A stretch of 64,000 bases of DNA from UBA5336 sp964415675 (lineage in GTDB: Bacteria > Pseudomonadota > Alphaproteobacteria > Caulobacterales > Hyphomonadaceae): the NCBI GenBank assembly GCA_964415675.1, contig CAYQBG010000005.1:1-64000 (forward strand), in the 5' to 3' direction. Shown one piece after another: positions 58,161-64,000 of the stretch. The position numbers were made by a program, and so were the translations under genes. How positions within the stretch are numbered: the stretch's first letter is position 1; the number at the start of each line of letters is the position of its first letter. The notes under the pieces are model-generated. The model had not been told where the DNA came from. It ran no database searches and saw only the letters and a program-made list of their open reading frames with translations.

Positions 58161-58961
58161 TCACGCGGAGGTGGCCCGGGTGCGGCGCGTTCCAGGTGCT
58201 GGAGGCGGTTCTGGAGGACCGGCGAAGCATTGCGCTTTCGACATCCAGTCGCCGGCAATTGGTCCGGTGACTCTCAGGGCCGTATCGGCGATGTTCCGCG
58301 TCTGCGTCACGACCTGGCAGAACTCCTCCGCAAGGCCGGAAATACGCTCTGTGTCGCTTGGCTCGCCATAGGTCCAGGTCTCGCCGGACGGCGCTGTCAG
58401 CTCCAGGAACGGAATGGGTTCGGGCGCAGTCTCGCCGCGCGTGGCATAGGTCCATTTATAAGTATTAACGCCAAGCACCACGATATTGCGGATCCGGTCG
58501 GCGTTTTTACGCACCACACCGAGATGATCGTAAACTTCCTGTCCGTGCGCCCATGTTTCCATCAGTCGCGCGGTTATCGAGGAACGTGCGCTAATGTCCG
58601 GGCCGGCCCATTTCAGTCGCCGTTTCGGATCGCACTCAGCAAAAAGATCAGCCGCCTGATCGTATCCCTCGCGCCAGGCCGCCAGGAGCGCGCCGCCCTT
58701 CAGCCCGTCCAGCGCTGTGTTCTCGAAGGCGCGCATGCCTCCGGCGCTCATGATGGCCTTGAGATTGGACGCAAGCGTCGTCTCGTCGGTGATCTGGTAG
58801 CCCGCCATCCGGTTCCAGAAATGCAGGTGCTGAAGGACGGCATTGATTGTCCAGTGTTTGAACTGCGTTGGCTCGTCAAACCGCTCAGGATCAACCGACT
58901 CCAGCAATTCGTAGAGTGCTTCGCTTTCTGCGCGAAAATCCTCTGCCTGCGGCATCGTCAT
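58161..58961 (-). CDS. TIGR03084-like DinB/mycothiol-isomerase-fold protein
   Basis: A 266-residue protein beginning at the ATG at 58961, eight bases after AAGGAGG. The N-terminal part has the four-helix DinB/maleylpyruvate-isomerase pattern: DEPTQFKHWTINAVLQHLHFWN with possible metal-binding His, and ARLMETWAHGQEVYDHLG. The C-terminal part (WTYATRGETAPEPIPFLELTAPSG, then QTRNIADTALRVTG) matches the family I know as TIGR03084. Its reaction is unknown to me. It ends the acyl-CoA carboxylase operon, 31 bases after it, which suggests a role in that pathway. Confidence 0.72.
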   Translation of the reverse strand: MTMPQAEDFRAESEALYELLESVDPERFDEPTQFKHWTINAVLQHLHFWNRMAGYQITDETTLASNLKAIMSAGGMRAFENTALDGLKGGALLAAWREGYDQAADLFAECDPKRRLKWAGPDISARSSITARLMETWAHGQEVYDHLGVVRKNADRIRNIVVLGVNTYKWTYATRGETAPEPIPFLELTAPSGETWTYGEPSDTERISGLAEEFCQVVTQTRNIADTALRVTGPIAGDWMSKAQCFAGPPEPPPAPGTRRTRATSA

Positions 58962-58992
58962 CGCAAAATCCTCCTTTTTGCCAGCAGACGGC

Positions 58993-60984
58993 CTATTCAT
59001 CTGCCGGCGTGATTTCGAGTATCACTTCATCTGCAGCAATCTGCTGGCCGGCCTCAGCGCTGATCGCATTCACGATCCCATCAATCTCGGCGATGATCTG
59101 ATGCTGCATTTTCATCGCTTCCAGCACGGCCAGCCTGTCACCCGCCGCCACTGCGGCGCCCTCTTCCACAAGTATCTCGATCAGCCTGCCGTGCATCGGG
59201 GCACTGACCTGACCACCGGCACCGGTTGCCTCGGCCGAATTGAGGCGCTTGGACAGGTTCTCTATCCGCATTGTCCGCACTGGTGCCGAAAGCCAGAGAC
59301 CACCGGCGCTCTCTTCCCGGTACTTCACGTCAAGCCTTGCACCGTCGATTCTCAGGCGCGCGCGAGGCGGTACGATCTCCTCCATGACGACGGTACATTC
59401 CTCGCCATCCGCCTCGACACGAAAACCACCGCAGACAGGACGGGCTGTCATGGCATTCGCATTCTCTGCGAACCGATAGAGCCCGGAACCGGCAAGGCCG
59501 CCCGTCGAGGACCAGCCCATCAGTTCCGGGCTGACATGCACGGCCGCCAGGCGTGCACGGATCGCTGCCAAATGCTGCTCGAGCGCGATCATCGGCGCAA
59601 TGTCGTGAAATTCAGGGGCAGGCGGGCTGAACTGGCTGTCGGGATAATTGTCGGCTATGAACCCGGTATGCGCCTCGCCGGCGACAAAATCCGGCCTGCC
59701 AAGCGCATCGATCAGAAAATCGCGATTGCTGGCGGGTCCAAAAAAGGCTGTCTGAGCCAGCGCCGCCACCATCCGACGCCGGGCCTCCTCGCGCGTGGAA
59801 CCGTGCGTGATAAGTTTGGCCACCATGGAGTCATAGAATGGCGAAACCTCTCCGCCAGTTTCGATCCCCGAGTCGACACGGACCCCCTCGCCCGATGCCG
59901 GATCGAATAGGTCAATCTGGCCCGTGCCCGGGAGGAAACCAGCGGCCGGGTCTTCGGCGCATAGCCGCACCTCGATCGCATGACCACGAAAGCGCACATC
60001 TTCCTGCGAGACTGGCAAACTTCGTCCCTCCGCCACCGCGATCTGCATGGCCACAAGGTCCAGCCCGGTGATTGCTTCGGTGACAGGGTGCTCTACCTGG
60101 AGGCGGGTGTTCATTTCGAGAAAATAGAACCCCCCATCCTCGCCCAACAGGAATTCCACTGTGCCGGCGCCGCAATAATCCACGGCTCGCGCGGCTTCGA
60201 TCGCGGCAGCGCCCATTTCCTCGCGCAGCTTCGGGTTCATCGCAGGGCATGGGGCTTCCTCGATCACCTTCTGGTGGCGACGCTGAACCGAACAGTCACG
60301 CTCACCCAGATGGATGACGCGGCCATGCGCATCGGCAAAGACCTGAATTTCGACATGGCGTGGGCGTTCAACCGCTTTTTCGATGATAAGGTCTCCGGAC
60401 CCGAAAGCGGCCACTGCCTCGGCCCGTGCGCGCTTGAGCGCATCACGCAAATCGCCGGCCTCCCCGACCAGCCGCATCCCCCGACCGCCGCCGCCGGCTG
60501 AAGCCTTCACCATGACCGGGAAGCCAACCGTTTTTGCGGCTTCGACAAGCGCCTCGATCGACTGGTCTTCCCCCTGATAGCCGGGCACGCAGGGCACCCC
60601 AGCGGCGATCATGGCGCGCTTGGCGCGGGCCTTGTCGCCCATGGCTTCGATCGCTTCGGCGGGCGGGCCGACAAAAACAAGACCCGTCCCTTCGCAAGCA
60701 CGGGCAAATTCCGCATTCTCCGAGAGAAAGCCATAGCCTGGATGAACAGCATCTGCGCCGGCTTCGCGCGCAGCGGCGATGACCTTTTCGATGTCCAGAT
60801 AAGAGTGCGCCGCTTCTGCCGGACCGAGCCTTATCGCCTGATCAGCAAAGCGCGTATGTGGCGCTTTCGCGTCAGCGTCGGAATAGACCGCAACCGTGCG
60901 TATGCCGAGAGACTTTGCCGTGCGCATCACACGCAAGGCAATCTCGCCGCGATTGGCGACCAGCAGGGTTCCAATCGCGCTCAT
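58993..60984 (-). CDS. Acyl-CoA carboxylase alpha subunit (biotin carboxylase and biotin carrier; AtuF/LiuD type)
   Basis: The biotin carboxylase half shows VANRGEIALRVMRTAKSLG, MVKASAGGGGRGMRLVG (ATP loop) and EMNTRLQVEHPVTEA. The C-terminal biotin carrier has the biotin lysine Lys625 in LEAMKMQHQ. Length (663) is that of methylcrotonyl- and geranyl-CoA carboxylase alpha subunits. It starts inside the stop of the hydratase gene (ATGA). The neighbouring AtuA-like gene favours geranyl-CoA carboxylase (AtuF), but leucine-pathway LiuD cannot be excluded. Confidence 0.85.
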   Translation of the reverse strand: MSAIGTLLVANRGEIALRVMRTAKSLGIRTVAVYSDADAKAPHTRFADQAIRLGPAEAAHSYLDIEKVIAAAREAGADAVHPGYGFLSENAEFARACEGTGLVFVGPPAEAIEAMGDKARAKRAMIAAGVPCVPGYQGEDQSIEALVEAAKTVGFPVMVKASAGGGGRGMRLVGEAGDLRDALKRARAEAVAAFGSGDLIIEKAVERPRHVEIQVFADAHGRVIHLGERDCSVQRRHQKVIEEAPCPAMNPKLREEMGAAAIEAARAVDYCGAGTVEFLLGEDGGFYFLEMNTRLQVEHPVTEAITGLDLVAMQIAVAEGRSLPVSQEDVRFRGHAIEVRLCAEDPAAGFLPGTGQIDLFDPASGEGVRVDSGIETGGEVSPFYDSMVAKLITHGSTREEARRRMVAALAQTAFFGPASNRDFLIDALGRPDFVAGEAHTGFIADNYPDSQFSPPAPEFHDIAPMIALEQHLAAIRARLAAVHVSPELMGWSSTGGLAGSGLYRFAENANAMTARPVCGGFRVEADGEECTVVMEEIVPPRARLRIDGARLDVKYREESAGGLWLSAPVRTMRIENLSKRLNSAEATGAGGQVSAPMHGRLIEILVEEGAAVAAGDRLAVLEAMKMQHQIIAEIDGIVNAISAEAGQQIAADEVILEITPADE

Positions 60985-61790
60985 GGCTCCGTGCTCCAGG
61001 CCGGCTGGCGCTTCTCGACAAAGGACGCCACGCCCTCACGGCCCTCATCACTCATCATCCGACCAGCGAAATTCTCCGCCGCCGCCTGCACCGCAGCCTC
61101 GCGCGACAGGCCTGGTAAAGCAAGAATAAGGGATTTGATATCAGCGACAGCACCCGGCGCGCAGCGAAGCACCTGTTTCCGGATTTGATGCTCATGGGCT
61201 TCAAGCTCGCCCGCGCCTTCACCAAGAAAGTCTGCAAAGCCGAGCGCATGTGCCTCGCGCCCATCAAAGCGCGCAGCCGTGAGCATCAGCCGGCGGGCCG
61301 TGGCATAGCCAAGCTTCTGGATCACGAAGGGCGAGATCTGCGCCGGGGTCAGACCGATAGCCGTTTCCGTCATGGCAAAACGCGCACCGACCTCGCAGAT
61401 CACGACATCGGCGCAGCAGGCCATACCGAACCCGCCGGCCATGGCCGCGCCCTCGATAATGACCACGACGACCTGCGGCATGGTGTTGACGAGGTCGAAC
61501 ATAGACGCGCCACGTTTCGAGTTTTCGATCACGTCCTCGCGCGGTTGCCCGCCCGACTGGCCGGCCCTGAAGGATTTCAGATCGCCCCCGGCACAGAAGA
61601 CCCCGCCACGCCCACGCAGCGTAATGCCGCGCACCTGCCGGTCATCGCGCACCGCTTCCAGCATGGCGACAAGATCGGCAACAAGCGCTTCTGAAAGCGC
61701 ATTTCGATTATCAGGCTGGTTGAACCAGATGGTCAGCCAGCCATTGTGAAGTTCGGTTTCTATCGCGCTTGTCCGGGGCAGACGGGTCAT
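60981..61790 (-). CDS. Enoyl-CoA hydratase/isomerase family protein (AtuE/LiuC type)
   Basis: A crotonase-fold protein of 269 residues from the ATG at 61790. NRNALSEALVADLVAML, GRGGVFCAGGDLKSFRAG (oxyanion loop) and GAAMAGGFGMACCADVVI (second loop) are present. FAMTETAIGLTPAQISPFV replaces the usual glutamate-containing GRIPEXG segment with a Glu in MTETAIG. It should hydrate the product of the flanking carboxylase (isohexenylglutaconyl-CoA or 3-methylglutaconyl-CoA). It lies between the two carboxylase subunit genes. Confidence 0.85.
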   Translation of the reverse strand: MTRLPRTSAIETELHNGWLTIWFNQPDNRNALSEALVADLVAMLEAVRDDRQVRGITLRGRGGVFCAGGDLKSFRAGQSGGQPREDVIENSKRGASMFDLVNTMPQVVVVIIEGAAMAGGFGMACCADVVICEVGARFAMTETAIGLTPAQISPFVIQKLGYATARRLMLTAARFDGREAHALGFADFLGEGAGELEAHEHQIRKQVLRCAPGAVADIKSLILALPGLSREAAVQAAAENFAGRMMSDEGREGVASFVEKRQPAWSTEP

Positions 61791-61800
61791 TGGCTCATCC

Positions 61801-63423
61801 TCACATCCGCGCGATGCCGAAACTGTTGCGGCGCACCTCGCGCTGGCGCCCCTCCCAGCATGTTGCCAGCAGGAAGCCAAGCGTCTGGCGCGTCTCGCGC
61901 GGGTCAATCATGCCATCATCAAGGTCATGACCCGATGTGTAGAAGCCGCCTGACTGGTCATTGAACAGCTTTGTCAGATGCGCTTCCTGTTTGGCCAGCA
62001 CCTCGCGATCAGGTTCTTTCCCGGCTGCTTTTGCCGCTCCTTCAGCCACGATGGACATAACCGTGGCCGCCTGTTCGCCCCCCATGACGCCGGTGGAGGC
62101 ATTCGGCCAGGAATAGAGGAAATCCGGCCCGAAGGCCCGCCCGCACATGCCGTAATTTCCCGCGCCATAACTCGCCCCGATCATCAGGGTGATCCGCGGG
62201 ACTTCGATATTCGTCACGGCCTGGATCATTTTCGAGCCGTGCTTGATCATGCCGGCGCGCTCATATTCGGTGCCGACCATGTAACCGGTCGTGTTCTGCA
62301 GGAAGATCACAGGTGTTCCGGCCTGGTCCATCAGCTGCAGGAACTGCGCGGCCTTGGTCGCCCCGGCTGGATCTATCGGGCCGTTATTGCCAATCAGGCC
62401 ACAGCGATAGCCCATGATCCGCGCCTGAATACACGCGGTCGAGACCCCGTAGCGCGGCTTGAAGTCCGTGAAATCGGACCCGTCCACAACACGCGCGACC
62501 ACCTCGCGAACATCATAAGGGATGCGGTAATCCACCGGCACGATCCCCGCGATCTCATCGGGATCATAAAGTGGCAGTGGTGCGTCCGGCAGGTTCGGGC
62601 GCGGGCAGCGTGTGTTCCAGCCGAGCCTGTCAACAACCTCGCGCGCCATGACAACCGCTTCGCCATCATCATCGGCAAGATACTCCGCAAGGCCGGAAAC
62701 CGAGGCATGCATCTCAGCGCCGCCAAGCTCATCCTCAGTGGCGATCTCGCCCGTCGCTGCTTTCAGGAGTGGCGGTCCGGCCAGGAACGCCTTCCCGTTT
62801 CCGCGCACGGCGACGACATAATCGCTCATGCCCGGCATATAGGCCCCGCCCGCGGTCGAAGAGCCATGCAGGATGGAGATGATCGGAATGCCGGCCTTGG
62901 ACAGTTTCGCCTGGCCCGCAAACAGGCCACCCCCGCGCGAAAATCCCTCGACCGTATAGTTGATGAGGTCACCACCCGCACTTTCGACCAGATGCACATA
63001 GGGCAGCTTCTGTTGCAGTGCGATCTCTTCCGAACGCATGATCTTGTAAGCGGTCGATCCGGTCATGGCCCCAGCCATGATCCCGCTGTCATCAACCACC
63101 ACCATACAGCGCACACCGGCTATGAAACCGATGCCGCAAATCACAGTCGAGCCGGGAAGAGACTGTTCCTCCGGCCGGCCATCGGAAAGGTAGCCGGAAA
63201 GGTTGCCGACTGCGAGCCAGGGCATGGCCGGGTCGAGCAGGCGCGCGAGCCGTTCGCGCGGGGTCAGCTGCCCACGCGCTTCAAAACGGGACTTGCGCTT
63301 TTCCGAGAGGCGCCGCCCGCGATCATTCAAATCACTCAGCCTGTCGACGAGAGTGAGCATGTCTTCCCGGTTCTTTCGGAAATCATCACTGCTTGTGCGA
63401 ATTTTCGACTGGAACACAGCCAT
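61801..63423 (-). CDS. Acyl-CoA carboxylase beta subunit (AtuC/LiuB type)
   Basis: The carboxyltransferase subunit of a biotin-dependent carboxylase, 540 residues. LTPRERLARLLDP opens it, the N-terminal half has STAGGAYMPGMSDYVV, and the C-terminal half has NNGPIDPAGATKAAQFLQL, LQNTTGYMVGTEYERAGMIK, GASYGAGNYGMCGRAF and the acyl-CoA-binding GVMGGEQAATVMS. From memory, NNGPI and NTTGYMVGT resemble AtuC of geranyl-CoA carboxylase more than LiuB, but this needs alignment. It lies three bases after the AtuA-like gene and ten before the hydratase. Confidence 0.85.
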   Translation of the reverse strand: MAVFQSKIRTSSDDFRKNREDMLTLVDRLSDLNDRGRRLSEKRKSRFEARGQLTPRERLARLLDPAMPWLAVGNLSGYLSDGRPEEQSLPGSTVICGIGFIAGVRCMVVVDDSGIMAGAMTGSTAYKIMRSEEIALQQKLPYVHLVESAGGDLINYTVEGFSRGGGLFAGQAKLSKAGIPIISILHGSSTAGGAYMPGMSDYVVAVRGNGKAFLAGPPLLKAATGEIATEDELGGAEMHASVSGLAEYLADDDGEAVVMAREVVDRLGWNTRCPRPNLPDAPLPLYDPDEIAGIVPVDYRIPYDVREVVARVVDGSDFTDFKPRYGVSTACIQARIMGYRCGLIGNNGPIDPAGATKAAQFLQLMDQAGTPVIFLQNTTGYMVGTEYERAGMIKHGSKMIQAVTNIEVPRITLMIGASYGAGNYGMCGRAFGPDFLYSWPNASTGVMGGEQAATVMSIVAEGAAKAAGKEPDREVLAKQEAHLTKLFNDQSGGFYTSGHDLDDGMIDPRETRQTLGFLLATCWEGRQREVRRNSFGIARM

Positions 63424-63426
63424 CGA

Positions 63427-64000
63427 CTAGAGACCCTCTGCAAGCGCGCGCGGCACCGGAATCGGCGCCTGTAACAGGATCTGGGAATAGCCCTTGCCCT
63501 GCGGATCATTGCGCAGCGACGCCACGCCGCCACCGCCGAGAACGTCATGAAGCAGGAAGTTGATCGCCCCTGTGCCGGGCATGAAGAAGCGCTCAACGCC
63601 CCCATTCAGAAAATGGGCAAACCGCTTTTCCACAGCCGCCTCACTCAGCGCCGCCCAGATATAAGGCGCATAATCTTTTCGACGCGGGATCACGCCAATA
63701 TTGGCCTTGTTGCCCTTATCGCCCGAACGTGCCCAGGCGAGCCTGATCAGCGTCACCTCGACCGGATCTTCAATATCTGGCCGCGCCGGCGTCTGCACAG
63801 ATTCGCGATCGCGCTCGCCATCCGCACCCATTTCGGGCAGGGACAGGGCCTCGGGGCCGCCGCCGAAATCAATCGAGACCGGCACCTCATCGCTCGGCAA
63901 TGCAAAGGAGAACAGCCGCAGGACCGGGGAAGGAGCCGAGCGCCCGCCGGCGAAGCCCGACAGGCCCGGTGGCGCGGCAAGACCCAAGCCGGAAAGCTCC
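63427..64000 (-). CDS. AtuA-like (DUF1446) acyclic terpene utilisation protein, C-terminal part
   Basis: The frame is open to the window edge, so only the last 190 residues or so are visible. VTLIRLAWARSGDKGNKANIGVIPRRKDY and HFLNGGVERFFMPGTGAINFLLHDVLGGGGVASLRNDPQGK are the AtuA C-terminal domain. AtuA is needed for growth on citronellol and geraniol in Pseudomonas, but its reaction is unknown. It is the first visible gene of the carboxylase operon. Confidence 0.88.
   Translation of the reverse strand, partial: ELSGLGLAAPPGLSGFAGGRSAPSPVLRLFSFALPSDEVPVSIDFGGGPEALSLPEMGADGERDRESVQTPARPDIEDPVEVTLIRLAWARSGDKGNKANIGVIPRRKDYAPYIWAALSEAAVEKRFAHFLNGGVERFFMPGTGAINFLLHDVLGGGGVASLRNDPQGKGYSQILLQAPIPVPRALAEGL

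Noticed and set aside
61978..63474. A 498-codon open frame on the plus strand over the carboxylase beta subunit
   Set aside because: Antisense shadow of a gene with intact carboxyltransferase motifs.

Overview
The window is GC-rich, densely coded chromosomal DNA from an alphaproteobacterium, most plausibly a marine or stalked lineage near Caulobacterales, Hyphomonadaceae or Parvularculaceae. The evidence is the gene order rpoZ-rsh-pyrE-pdxJ-acpS-rnc-era-recO, a divK-pleD pair with a CtrA-like box upstream, a circularly permuted two-piece tmRNA with an alphaproteobacterial-type tag, metX-metW, and a DinB with an N-terminal cysteine extension. No insertion sequence, prophage, integrase or CRISPR array was seen. 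Species cannot be named from the sequence.

Layout. 1-3.4 kb: C-terminal part of a PLP aminotransferase, LemA and ParC. 3.5-11 kb: an extensin-like protein, then a tightly overlapping minus-strand housekeeping operon from rpoZ down to recO (transcription, ppGpp, pyrimidine and PLP synthesis, ACP activation, RNase III, Era, RecO), with lepB missing from its usual place. 11-16 kb: an NYN-domain protein overlapping a family-5-type uracil-DNA glycosylase, SmpB, DapA and a soluble lytic transglycosylase. 16-36.9 kb: a long single-strand secretion region. Reading down the minus strand it holds a 2OG-Fe(II) oxygenase-like gene, a peptidase-only prepilin peptidase (gspO), a 963-residue lipoprotein built from two similar halves, a TonB-dependent receptor, the full gspCDEFGHIJKLMN type II secretion set, a small lipoprotein and a PLP-dependent dehydratase. 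37-41 kb: two unrecognised membrane proteins, TrmFO, a luciferase-like flavin enzyme and a VOC protein. 41.2-41.5 kb: permuted ssrA. 41.5-50.4 kb: S46 peptidase, LOG protein, Atm1-type ABC exporter, a phosphatidylserine-decarboxylase-like protein without the self-cleaving serine, RpiA, GlmU, Gph and a small conserved protein. 50.4-54.2 kb: a gene-poor stretch with a possible small transcript, tRNA-Val(CAC), DinB, DivK and PleD. 54.2-58.1 kb: MetW/MetX divergent from HisC/TyrC. 58.2-64 kb: an operon of AtuA-like protein, acyl-CoA carboxylase beta subunit, enoyl-CoA hydratase and biotin-containing alpha subunit, which looks like an acyclic-terpene (atu) or branched acyl-CoA pathway, ending in a TIGR03084-like gene.

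How the parts fit. The most interesting region is 18.3-36.9 kb. A TonB receptor and a large duplicated lipoprotein lie between the prepilin peptidase gene and gspC, which suggests that the lipoprotein is a dedicated type II secretion cargo displayed at the cell surface as the partner of the receptor. SmpB (12.4 kb) and the tmRNA (41.2 kb) form the trans-translation pair. DivK and PleD are cell-cycle regulators. Several coupled genes start with GTG or TTG inside the upstream stop codon.
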